DNA of 10,018 nucleotides from an uncultured Clostridia bacterium. Lineage in GTDB: Bacteria > Bacillota > Clostridia > TANB77 > CAG-508. Position 1 is the first letter of the stretch; each line of letters begins with the position of its first letter. This document shows positions 1 through 5,894 of this stretch, piece by piece. Position numbers and translations under genes: made by a program. The notes under the pieces were generated by a model. The model searched no databases and was not told the DNA's origin. It worked only from the letters and a program-made list of their open reading frames with translations. The stretch lies in the NCBI GenBank assembly GCA_934149275.1, contig CAKPEG010000033.1:1-10018 (forward strand), read 5' to 3'.

Positions 1-76
1 GTCGTTTGGCGCTGGCAATGTTATAAGCCCTTTTAGGGCAAGTTCAAACCACGCGTTTTACACGTGGTTATGATTT
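1..76 (+). mobile_element. Probable right end of an IS200/IS605 (TnpB) element with the 3' part of its omega-RNA
   Basis: This stretch is less AT-rich than its surroundings and has two perfect hairpins: a 5-bp stem at 27-31/35-39 with a 3-nt loop, and a 7-bp stem at 47-53/63-69 with a 9-nt loop, followed by TATGATTT. A subterminal hairpin close to the right tip is typical of IS200/IS605 elements, where the same sequence also forms the scaffold end of the TnpB-associated omega-RNA (reRNA). The layout resembles clostridial TnpB right ends as I remember them. The transposase or TnpB gene would lie left of the window, so the identification rests on folding and recall and not on a visible gene. 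The exact boundary is uncertain; a candidate is just after position 76. Confidence 0.45.
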
Positions 77-85
77 AAGTTAATT

Positions 86-280
86 AAAATAAAAATATAT
101 ATTAATTTTTTCACACCTTGATGTCACGTTCTTTAAATTTATAAAATAAAAATATCAATTGGTCTTTATAGTCAATTGATATTTTTATTTTATAATTGGG
201 AAGAATGTTTCAATCGAACTCACTTCGTTCGTTTGGTCCCTGCGCGGTGATTCAAAAATTTAATATATATTTTTATTTTT
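86..280. repeat. Nested inverted-repeat (MITE-like) intergenic element, copy A
   Basis: The outer arms at about 86-110 and 253-280 are inverted copies of each other over about 25 bp with a single indel. Inside them lies a second, perfect 23-bp stem (139-161/173-195, 11-nt loop) whose arm shares the AAAATAAAAATAT core with the outer arms, so that core occurs twice on each strand. A small hairpin (215-219/227-231) and the stretch TGCGCGGTGATTCAAAAATT sit just inside the right arm. The right arm and its TGCGCG flank match 7984-8024 closely, which shows that this is a repeat family and not chance AT-richness. No ORF is carried. The element lies between the IS-like end and the 3' end of fic, and its inner stem may stop transcription from either side. 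Confidence 0.6.
139..195. terminator. Perfect 23-bp AT-rich hairpin, possible bidirectional terminator downstream of fic
   Basis: Positions 139-161 pair without mismatch with 173-195 around an 11-nt loop. The stem has A-rich and T-rich arms on both strands, so a transcript from either direction would form a hairpin with a U-rich 3' arm. It lies about 100 nt beyond the fic stop codon on the minus strand. The stem has very few GC pairs and no clean U-tract after it, so the terminator role is inferred; it may simply be part of the repeat element. Confidence 0.4.
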
Positions 281-295
281 ACTAAATATCATATT

Positions 296-904
296 TTATA
301 AATTTCGTGGTTTTATATCTATTAAACAGTTATATATTATTTTTTCTAAATCTGTTGTGTCATAAACTGATTTTACAGATGCATTGAAGATTTCTTCTGG
401 TGTTGTTTTTTGTAAGTCTAATAAATAGCCATTTTTGTAGGCTAGTTGTCTGATAAATTCTCTGATTGTTCTTCCATTTCCTTCTCTGAAAGGGTGTAGG
501 ACATTTAATTCTGATAGGTAGTAGGCTAATCTCTTAGAAAGATTTTCTTTATTTAAATTTGCTAGATAATTTTCTTTTTTTAGTTGTTCAAGTAATCTAT
601 CTAATTCGCTTTCAATGAATTCCCAATTGGCAAATGTGAAGTAGCCTTTTGAAATGTTTTCTGTTCTAAATTTTCCTGCAAATGGATAGATGTCCTCAAA
701 TAAAAATTTATGGATATTTATAAAATGTTGTTTGTCAAATCCATAAGTATTTACATTTTGTCTTAATATATATGATTTGGCTAAAACAATTTGTTTTTCT
801 AAATTAAATAATTTATTGCTATCATGGATGTCTAATTTATTAATTAGAATATCTGTTCCAGGATAGCAATAAATTGAATTTCTAACATTATAAAGATTTT
901 CCAT
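296..904 (-). CDS. fic: Fic-domain protein (probable AMP-transferase toxin)
   Basis: This 202-aa protein carries a complete Fic active-site motif at residues 137-148 (HPFREGNGRTIR), with the catalytic His137, acidic Glu141, the GNGR anion-binding loop and the final Arg148. Residues 70-92 (DIYPFAGKFR, then ISKGYFTFAN) form the usual flap region that positions a target peptide. Fic enzymes of this class move AMP from ATP to a hydroxyl side chain of a target protein in the cytoplasm; the target cannot be told from sequence. The length is that of a minimal Fic domain with no fused DNA-binding domain. The start is supported by AGGAG 7 nt upstream. It follows the VbhA-like gene after 2 nt, so the two are almost certainly translated together as a class I Fic module in which the small protein blocks the ATP site. 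Confidence 0.9.
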   Translation of the reverse strand: MENLYNVRNSIYCYPGTDILINKLDIHDSNKLFNLEKQIVLAKSYILRQNVNTYGFDKQHFINIHKFLFEDIYPFAGKFRTENISKGYFTFANWEFIESELDRLLEQLKKENYLANLNKENLSKRLAYYLSELNVLHPFREGNGRTIREFIRQLAYKNGYLLDLQKTTPEEIFNASVKSVYDTTDLEKIIYNCLIDIKPRNL

Positions 905-906
905 TT

Positions 907-1092
907 TTAAACTCCTTTTAGCATGTTATCTTTGATGATATTTATCATTTCGCTTTGAGAGATTTCATCATTTGAATATTTTCTTAATATTTCTATATCA
1001 GAGTCTGTTATATTCATGTTTTCTATTGCAAAATCTTGTTTTAAATTTGCTATATCAAAATTAAATTTTTCTTCTTTTGACATGTTAAACAT
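907..1092 (-). CDS. VbhA-like antitoxin of the Fic module
   Basis: This is a 61-aa protein encoded directly upstream of fic. Its central part (residues 17-52) matches the layout of VbhA-type antitoxins: a helix ending in an inhibitory Glu, then a stretch reading IENMNITDSDIEILRKYSND and the typical 'EIS..EMI' ending. Glu24-Asn25 fits the E[G/N] end of the class I inhibitory motif [S/T]xxxE[G/N], but residue 20 is Asp where Ser or Thr is usual. In characterised VbhA/VbhT pairs the Glu reaches into the Fic ATP site and prevents productive nucleotide binding. The start has AGGAG 6 nt upstream; a second ATG at codon 4 has weaker support. The family call rests on motif shape and context, without a database search. 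Confidence 0.7.
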   Translation of the reverse strand: MFNMSKEEKFNFDIANLKQDFAIENMNITDSDIEILRKYSNDEISQSEMINIIKDNMLKGV

Positions 1093-1124
1093 AATTTTCT
1101 CCTTTATATTTAATATGTATTTGA

Positions 1125-1161
1125 GGGATTAATTTTAACTCCCATCACCTTTTTAATTATA
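1125..1161 (-). promoter_or_regulatory. Probable promoter of the antitoxin-fic operon with a nearby imperfect palindrome
   Basis: On the minus strand, TATAAT lies at 1161-1156 and is preceded by TGG, which gives an extended -10 element. No good -35 hexamer is seen 16-18 bp upstream. Downstream of the expected start, between promoter and ribosome site, lies an imperfect palindrome of 19 nt (1125-1143; outer arms GGGA/TCCC with AT-rich centre). Such a site could be an operator for autoregulation, but that is inference. Confidence 0.4.
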
Positions 1162-1224
1162 CCACAAAACACGCAAAAATACTACCTTTTTTGTAAAAAA
1201 ATATTACAAGTTTTGACGTTTCTA

Positions 1225-1253
1225 TTTACTTTTGAACATAAAACAAATATAAT
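1225..1253 (+). promoter_or_regulatory. SigA-type promoter of the membrane-anchored protein gene
   Basis: TTTACT (1225-1230) and a perfect TATAAT (1248-1253) are separated by 17 bp, about 50 nt before the start codon. It diverges from the antitoxin-fic promoter, so the two transcription units share this 210-bp intergenic region. Confidence 0.5.
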
Positions 1254-1305
1254 GATATTGTATGGAAAAATTTTTAAGATTAGTGTGTAGTGATTGGAGG
1301 TATAA

Positions 1306-2007
1306 ATGAAAAATAAGAGAATAATGTTTCCAATTATAGTTTCAGTTGTTGTTATTGTTATTGCAATAATTATATTTGTAATAATTGGATCAGGTGAAAA
1401 AAATAATAAAAGTAATTCTACTATTAAATTAGGTGGAAATTCAGAAAATGCTTCAAAAAGTAATGCAGTAAGTAATACAGATGATGAGGATAATACTACA
1501 GATAATGATGTAAGTAATGATACAGATAATTCGACTGATAATGATACATCAAATAATACAACAAATTCAACTTCTGATGATAGTATTGATTTTGATGGAG
1601 ACGAATTTTATTTAGATGCAGCTAAGGCTTTTGTAGCTGGCTTAATGGATTCAGATAATATGAAAGATTTTGTTGATAATCATGTTGATGTGAAAGCATA
1701 TGCTGCTTGTTATGATGTGAATGCTGATGATGCAAAATTTATGGAAGAATATCAAAAAATTTCAGACGATGATGATAAGGTTTTAGCAGTAAGCGAAAAA
1801 TTTGATAAATTAGTTTCAGAAGATAAGTTTAAACTAGAGGCTATAAGTAATCCTAAAACATCTGGAGATGATGAAAATATTTCTAGAGTTACTGTTACTT
1901 TAAAGAAAGGTAATTCAACTGAGAAATATAGAATGGTGTTTTATAGTGATATAGTTATATATATTGCTGATGATAGTGGGGATTCAATAATTGATTTGAA
2001 TAATTAA
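1306..2007 (+). CDS. Membrane-anchored extracellular protein with an Asp/Asn/Ser/Thr-rich linker, function unknown
   Basis: This 233-aa protein has a short basic N terminus (MKNKR) and one long hydrophobic segment at about residues 7-28, with no lipobox cysteine. A low-complexity linker (about 30-95) made almost only of D, N, S and T follows, built from loose repeats such as DNDTSNNTTNST. The C-terminal domain (about 97-233) mixes helices with strands and ends in a strand-rich part. The layout fits a protein held in the membrane with its C-terminal domain outside the cell beyond a flexible spacer that could span the wall. I do not recognise the folded domain. The start is supported by GGAGG 5 nt upstream. 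The gene has its own promoter and is followed by a strong terminator, so it is monocistronic. Confidence 0.75.
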   Translation: MKNKRIMFPIIVSVVVIVIAIIIFVIIGSGEKNNKSNSTIKLGGNSENASKSNAVSNTDDEDNTTDNDVSNDTDNSTDNDTSNNTTNSTSDDSIDFDGDEFYLDAAKAFVAGLMDSDNMKDFVDNHVDVKAYAACYDVNADDAKFMEEYQKISDDDDKVLAVSEKFDKLVSEDKFKLEAISNPKTSGDDENISRVTVTLKKGNSTEKYRMVFYSDIVIYIADDSGDSIIDLNN

Positions 2008-2053
2008 AATATAAAGATGTAAGTTTATTTGCAAATATATTAGAGATTATGAG

Positions 2054-2081
2054 AAAAAGCAGACATTGTGTTTGCTTTTTT
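2054..2081 (+). terminator. Rho-independent terminator
   Basis: Positions 2054-2065 pair with 2069-2080 over 12 bp (one G-U) around a 3-nt TTG loop, and the 3' arm runs into a T-tract at 2076-2081. It lies 47 nt after the stop codon of the membrane-anchored protein gene. Confidence 0.8.
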
Positions 2082-2121
2082 ATATAGTAGGAAAGTTCTC
2101 CGAACTTTCCTACTATATAAA
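2079..2121. repeat. Perfect 20-bp inverted repeat directly after the terminator
   Basis: Positions 2079-2098 pair without mismatch with 2102-2121 around a 3-nt loop (TCC). The stem overlaps the T-tract of the terminator by two or three bases, so the two hairpins compete. It codes for nothing visible and looks like a dispersed intergenic hairpin rather than a second terminator, since no U-tract follows it. Confidence 0.6.
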
Positions 2122-2123
2122 TT

Positions 2124-2290
2124 AACAATGCACAGAAATTTGCAAAGCAAATTTCACGCGCGAACAAAGACGTGGACTTAAAAATGCTATAATTAGTGCA
2201 AATGTTATAAATAGTCCGCTTTTGTTCTATATAGAAACAAAAAATATAGAAATTGTAGATTTATTATAATATAAAAATAACAATGCACAG
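2124..2290 (+). repeat. 12-bp direct repeat flanking a hairpin-rich 143-bp intergenic segment
   Basis: AACAATGCACAG occurs at 2124-2135 and again at 2279-2290, each time after a similar ATATAAA-containing stretch. Between the copies lie a perfect 9-bp hairpin (2135-2143/2147-2155), a long stem built from GAACAAA (2162-2168) with TTTGTTC near 2221-2227 and GGACT (2174-2178) with AGTCC near 2213-2217, and a second possible pairing of the TTTTGTT stretch with AAACAAAA at about 2235-2242. The second copy overlaps the leader of the tandem-repeat protein gene. The pattern suggests an insertion with target duplication or a tandem duplication. Confidence 0.5.
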
Positions 2291-2333
2291 TTTGGTTTTG
2301 CATAAGAATAAATTAAATATAGGAGTAGTTGTT

Positions 2334-2795
2334 ATGAGAATTGTAGGAAAATTTACTGATGAAGAAATTGAATTATTAGAGAATTTAGGAATAGAAGTTA
2401 GAGATAGAGAATATTCTAATTTTGAGATAAAAGATATGGAAGATATTGTTATGGATGCTGTTATGAGCAATTTAGATAACGAAGGAGAGTTTACTGAAAT
2501 TGCTGAAAACTATAATTGGATTCATGATAAGTTAGTTCAAATTGAAAATGATGGTGAGATGGAGTATGAGGATGCTACTTTAAGACCATTTTTAACTGAT
2601 GAGCAAATAAAATTGATGGAGCTAAATAATATTGATTTGGATAGAGATTATACTTTACCAGATTTAGAAAAATTAGAGGATTTAGTTTATAATATTATGA
2701 TGACTCATATGGATGAAAATGGTGAATATACTGAACTTGCAGAAAAATATGAGAAGATAATTGATGTAATAGTTAAAATTGAGAATGAGATGTAA
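2334..2795 (+). CDS. Small acidic protein made of two tandem repeats of about 68 aa, function unknown
   Basis: With the ATG at 2334, chosen because AGGAG lies 8 nt upstream, the protein has 153 aa. It consists of two copies of one unit. The first (about 7-73) begins FTDEEIELLENLGIEV and ends in KLVQIEND; the second (about 87-153) begins LTDEQIKLMELNNIDL and ends in IVKIENEM. Each copy contains a D-(N/E)-x-G-E turn followed by (F/Y)TE(I/L)AE. The repeats are predicted to be all-helical and strongly acidic, with no membrane segment or signal peptide, so the protein is likely cytoplasmic. I do not recognise the family. The metal exporter gene begins 26 nt later with no terminator between, so the two are probably one transcript. 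Upstream in-frame codons from 2283 are considered untranslated. Confidence 0.75.
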   Translation: MRIVGKFTDEEIELLENLGIEVRDREYSNFEIKDMEDIVMDAVMSNLDNEGEFTEIAENYNWIHDKLVQIENDGEMEYEDATLRPFLTDEQIKLMELNNIDLDRDYTLPDLEKLEDLVYNIMMTHMDENGEYTELAEKYEKIIDVIVKIENEM

Positions 2796-2821
2796 AATAA
2801 AATTTTTATAGGGTGATATGT

Positions 2822-3988
2822 ATGACAAATTTGTTAATAAAATTATTTGTAAAGGATAATGAAAATCCAAAAGATGAAAATGTAAGGCCTAAATATGCAA
2901 TGCTATCAAGTATTACAGGCATTGTTGTTAATTTGTTTTTATCAATTTTTAAATTGGTAATAGGAATTGTTACTAATTCTATGTCGATTATTTCTGATGC
3001 TTTAAATAACGTTACTGATACTGGTTCATCAATTGTAACTATGATTGGTTTTAAATTATCTCAAAAAGAAGTGGATAATGAACATCCTTGGGGACATGGA
3101 AGGATGGAATACGTTACAGCTTTTATTGTTGATATTTTAATTATATTAGTTGGGGTTGAATTATTACAAAATTCAGTTGATAAAATTATTCATCCTGTTA
3201 TGCCAACTGTTAATGGTGTTGTAATATTTTTATTGGTTGTAGCTATTTTGGTTAAGTTATGGTTGTTTGTATTTTATTCAAAGATTGCAAAGAAAATTGA
3301 CTCTTCAGCTATAAAGGCTACAGCATATGATAGTATTTCTGATTGTGTATCTACTTTTGTTGTATTATTTTCAAGTGTTATAAGTTTGATATTTGGTATA
3401 ACTATTGATGGCTATGTTAGTATATTGGTAGCGATTTTTATTTTAATTACTGGCGTTAAAGCATTAAAAGAAACTATTGATATATTACTTGGCTCTAAAC
3501 CTGATAAAGAGTTTATTGATCAGATAAGCGAATTTGTAAAAAAATATCCTATGATTGCTGGAATTCATGATATTATGGTTCACGATTATGGACCTGGTAG
3601 AAAGATTGTTTCTTTTCATGCGGAAGTTCCGGCTGATGCGAATATTTGTGAAGCTCATGATATTATAGATGAGCTTGAGCAAGATATGTTAAAAGAATTC
3701 AAATGTATTACGACTATTCATATGGATCCGATTGTTGTTAATGATGAAAAAATAAATAAGGCTAGAGCTTCGGTTAAGAAAATTGTTAAAGAAATTAATG
3801 AAAATTATTCTATTCATGATTTTAGAATGACTGATGGCGGAAAAAGAATTAATTTGATTTTTGATTTGGTTATTCCAAGAGATGATAAGATAGATAAAGA
3901 TATTCTAAGGAAAGAAATTATAGAGAAAATTAAGAAAATTGATACTAAATATTATGCTGTTTTTACGATTGAGCATTTATTTGTATAA
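2822..3988 (+). CDS. Cation diffusion facilitator (CDF) exporter, probably manganese type
   Basis: This 388-aa membrane protein uses proton antiport to move divalent metal ions out of the cytoplasm. It has about six membrane segments (roughly 25-215) and a C-terminal cytoplasmic domain (from about 225) with the usual histidine/aspartate-rich dimer region (SFHAEV, EAHDIIDELE). HPWGHGR at 89-95 is the CDF loop signature. By position, the transport site is Asn62 and Asp66 in membrane segment 2 (SDALNNVTD) and Asp170 and Asp174 in segment 5 (AYDSISD). An N-D/D-D set is typical of the MntE-like manganese exporters, whereas zinc exporters have a histidine. The last 80 residues extend beyond the minimal family length. 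The ATG at 2822 has AGGGTG 6 nt upstream; a GTG at 2813 lies within that site and is less likely. Confidence 0.9.
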   Translation: MTNLLIKLFVKDNENPKDENVRPKYAMLSSITGIVVNLFLSIFKLVIGIVTNSMSIISDALNNVTDTGSSIVTMIGFKLSQKEVDNEHPWGHGRMEYVTAFIVDILIILVGVELLQNSVDKIIHPVMPTVNGVVIFLLVVAILVKLWLFVFYSKIAKKIDSSAIKATAYDSISDCVSTFVVLFSSVISLIFGITIDGYVSILVAIFILITGVKALKETIDILLGSKPDKEFIDQISEFVKKYPMIAGIHDIMVHDYGPGRKIVSFHAEVPADANICEAHDIIDELEQDMLKEFKCITTIHMDPIVVNDEKINKARASVKKIVKEINENYSIHDFRMTDGGKRINLIFDLVIPRDDKIDKDILRKEIIEKIKKIDTKYYAVFTIEHLFV

Positions 3989-4004
3989 AAGACTCGAAAA
4001 AAAT

Positions 4005-4032
4005 TTGATTATGTATTTTTTTATGTTATAAT
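4005..4032 (+). promoter_or_regulatory. SigA promoter with extended -10 before the CmpB-like gene
   Basis: TTGATT (4005-4010) and a perfect TATAAT (4027-4032) are 16 bp apart, and TGT directly precedes the -10 box as an extended element. It lies 53 nt before the start codon and shows that this gene is transcribed separately from the exporter upstream. Confidence 0.6.
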
Positions 4033-4085
4033 GTCTAATGTAAAATTTGTTATTACTTAAAAGATAATAATTAATTGAGGTGAGT

Positions 4086-4739
4086 ATGAAAACGAAGAAA
4101 AGCAGTGATATGAAGTATTTAGCTAGATTATTCTGGATTTTTATAGTGGGTAGTTTAGTTGGGTTTGCATATGAAAATATTTTAGTCTTGTGTCAAAAAG
4201 GTCATTTTATTTTAAGGCAAGGGCTATTATATGGTCCGCTTATTCCTGTTTATGGAGTGGGAGCTGTAATATATGAACTTACAATTCCTAAGATGGAAAG
4301 TCATCTGAAAGCATTTTTTTATTCAATGTTTTTTGGCGCTGTTACAGAATATGCTTGTTCATATATACAAGAGGTTTTGTTTGGAACGATTTCTTGGGAT
4401 TATCATTGGGTTACTATTAATTTTAATGGTAGAACAAGTTTATTACATGCTTTTTATTGGGGCTTAGCAGGTGTAATATTTTATGATATAATTCATCCTT
4501 TGTTCGATAAAATTATGAATAAACCTTTTACTATGAAGGTAAAAGTAATTACAGTTATTACACTTATTTTTATAGTTGTTGACGTTGCTCTTTCTGGCGC
4601 TGCTTGTTATAGACAGAAAGAACGTATACAAGGAATTAATGCTAAAAATGATGTAGATAGATTTTTGGATAAACATTATCCAGATGAAAAAATTGATAAA
4701 ATATATACTAATAAAATTTTAAAAGTTACAAGTATTTGA
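4086..4739 (+). CDS. CmpB-family (putative ABC transporter type IV) integral membrane protein
   Basis: This 217-aa protein has about five hydrophobic segments and the conserved blocks of the CmpB family (Pfam ABC_trans_CmpB, COG4905): VGFAYEN near the N terminus, LLYGPLIPVYGVGA at 47-60, TEYACSYIQEVLF at 87-99, WDYHW at 104-108 and FNGRTSLLHAFYWG at 113-126. The family is widespread in Firmicutes and annotated as a putative permease, but its substrate is not established and no ATPase gene lies nearby. A basic tail of about 45 residues follows the last membrane segment. The ATG at 4086 is preferred over the in-frame GTG at 4080 because the latter overlaps the ribosome site GAGG at 4077-4080. 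The gene stands alone between its promoter and a hairpin terminator. Confidence 0.85.
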   Translation: MKTKKSSDMKYLARLFWIFIVGSLVGFAYENILVLCQKGHFILRQGLLYGPLIPVYGVGAVIYELTIPKMESHLKAFFYSMFFGAVTEYACSYIQEVLFGTISWDYHWVTINFNGRTSLLHAFYWGLAGVIFYDIIHPLFDKIMNKPFTMKVKVITVITLIFIVVDVALSGAACYRQKERIQGINAKNDVDRFLDKHYPDEKIDKIYTNKILKVTSI

Positions 4740-4773
4740 TGATATATTAGTGTTTAAAATATTTAAATAGGGT

Positions 4774-4811
4774 TTACAATGGCACTGCATTTTTTGCGGT
4801 GCTTTTGTAAT
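4774..4811 (+). terminator. Probable terminator after the CmpB-like gene
   Basis: A 7-bp GC-containing stem (4782-4788/4796-4802, one G-U, T-rich loop) is followed by TTTT at 4803-4806. Outer complementarity of TTACAA with TTGTAA extends the structure across a small internal loop. The short U-run makes it a moderate-strength candidate. Confidence 0.55.
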
Positions 4812-4832
4812 TAAAAAGAAATGTTTATTTTA

Positions 4833-4861
4833 TTGTTATAATTTTTATTTAATGGTATACT
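4833..4861 (+). promoter_or_regulatory. Candidate promoter of the five-gene operon
   Basis: TTGTTA (4833-4838) and TATACT (4856-4861) are 17 bp apart, and TGG precedes the -10 box as an extended element. Initiation there would leave a leader of about 15 nt with the ribosome site. An overlapping alternative is TGTTATAAT at 4834-4842, also an extended -10, which would give a longer leader but lacks a clear -35 box. Confidence 0.45.
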
Positions 4862-4883
4862 TTTGTCGGATGGGGTGAGATTA

Positions 4884-5711
4884 TTGGGAAAAAAGAAAAA
4901 AAGTAGAAATAAAAGAGTACAAAGAATTTTTTTGCTTTTGATAGTGGTTATAATTGTTATGACTGTTGCATTAGGCGTGCAAATTAATAAACTTCAAAAA
5001 ATAAATTCTAATGAAGTAGCGGTTTCTAATGTTACTGAAGAAAAGCAAGAAGATGCTGATAAAATAGATTCTAATACAAAAGTAGATGTTTTAAAATATG
5101 ATACTTTTATTAATAAAAAATATACGCAATCTCAGTTAGAAAACTTAGGTAATAGTGAAATTGCACAATTATATAATGATTATGATAAACCTAAAGAGCT
5201 TGACTATACAAAAGCTTTGGGAAGTGCATCAACTGAGAATTCAGCTAAAAATATTGCATCAAGAGCATATAAAAAAGATAATAATGTTGTTAGATCTTCT
5301 GAGGTTACAGGGCAAAATGATTTGTATTATGTGGTTAATGTTAATTATGATTATATAAATGGTAATGTTTCTAAGAGATATTCTGTAAATATTATTGTTT
5401 TTAAGACCTTTTATTATAATGATGAAAAAAATACTTTTAATTTAGATGATGTTGAAAATGCTAAAATTATTATGGATTTGGATAATTATATTAATGATTT
5501 TTCAAATGCTGGTAAAGTTAATATTCAATCATTTATTCAAAAAAATGGTCAAAATTATGAATATGTTTTATATTATTTAAGTTTAAATTATGGTCAATCT
5601 GATAAAAATGATACAGTTGATTTAATGAAAAAAGTTGTTTCAATTGATGCTGCAACTGGCGAAGTAGTTGGAACTGATAGACTTGCAGTTAGAACAGGTA
5701 TTGAAATTTAG
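4884..5711 (+). CDS. Single-pass membrane protein with extracytoplasmic domain, first gene of the GT51 operon
   Basis: Starting at TTG 4884, the protein has 275 aa. This start is chosen because GGGGTGA lies 5 nt upstream; starting at the earlier in-frame TTG at 4863 would put the ribosome site inside the coding region. It has a very basic N terminus (GKKKKSRNKR), one membrane segment at about 14-32, a short charged helix, and then an Asn/Tyr/Lys-rich extracytoplasmic region. The C-terminal half has alternating strands (YYVVNVNYDYI; YEYVLYYLSLNYG) and ends with VVSIDAATGEVVGTDRL, a phrase common in secreted domains that process or bind wall material, but I recognise no family. It is a type II (N-in) topology. 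The next gene begins 13 nt later, so it is co-transcribed with the glycosyltransferase operon. Confidence 0.75.
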   Translation: MGKKKKSRNKRVQRIFLLLIVVIIVMTVALGVQINKLQKINSNEVAVSNVTEEKQEDADKIDSNTKVDVLKYDTFINKKYTQSQLENLGNSEIAQLYNDYDKPKELDYTKALGSASTENSAKNIASRAYKKDNNVVRSSEVTGQNDLYYVVNVNYDYINGNVSKRYSVNIIVFKTFYYNDEKNTFNLDDVENAKIIMDLDNYINDFSNAGKVNIQSFIQKNGQNYEYVLYYLSLNYGQSDKNDTVDLMKKVVSIDAATGEVVGTDRLAVRTGIEI

Positions 5712-5724
5712 TAGGAGTGGAAAT

Positions 5725-5883
5725 ATGAATAAATTAGGAGATAAGTTTATTTCAGGGCAAATGATAAATTTAGATTGTGAACCTATAGAGAAATTAGAAA
5801 AACTTGCTACAGATTTAAGAATAAAAGAAGATAATTTGAGATTAGATTTAGATGCAACAATGAATCAAATGATAAATGAATAA
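5725..5883 (+). CDS. 52-aa hypothetical protein in the GT51 operon
   Basis: This short gene is supported by AGGAG 7 nt before its ATG and by tight packing: it starts 13 nt after the previous stop and ends 11 nt before the next start. The protein has no membrane segment. Residues 19-50 (from about EPIEKLEKLATDLRIKEDNL) look like one long amphipathic helix, as in a small adaptor or a coiled-coil partner; the 261-aa coiled-coil protein two genes downstream is a possible partner, by inference only. An earlier in-frame ATG at 5668 lies inside the upstream gene and lacks a ribosome site. Confidence 0.7.
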   Translation: MNKLGDKFISGQMINLDCEPIEKLEKLATDLRIKEDNLRLDLDATMNQMINE

Positions 5884-5894
5884 AGGAGTTTACT

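Larger units (their letters stand above)
2008..2333. other. Gene-free intergenic region with hairpins and candidate -10 boxes
   Basis: These 326 bases hold a terminator, two perfect hairpins and a direct repeat, each listed separately, and no credible gene. Candidate promoter elements for the downstream operon are TGCTATAAT (2185-2193, extended -10) and TATAAT (2265-2270), but neither has a convincing -35 hexamer. The short in-frame ATG at 2283 lacks a ribosome site and is not taken as a start. Confidence 0.5.

Noticed and set aside
1955..2167. Minus-strand open frame over the terminator and hairpins
   Set aside because: It runs through a terminator and a 20-bp perfect inverted repeat and overlaps the end of a supported gene; there is no coding signal.
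2283..2333. Upstream ATG extending the tandem-repeat protein by 17 residues
   Set aside because: It lies at the second copy of the direct repeat and has no ribosome site, while ATG 2334 has AGGAG at 8 nt and begins right at the first repeat unit.
4464..4676. Minus-strand open frame of 70 codons inside the CmpB-like gene
   Set aside because: It is antisense to a gene with clear family motifs, has no ribosome site, and its Asn/Ile/Tyr-rich product is what AT-rich antisense DNA gives. Other open frames opposite or within real genes (for example at 3485-3682, 5155-5358, 5807-6058 and 7177-7419) were left out for the same reason.
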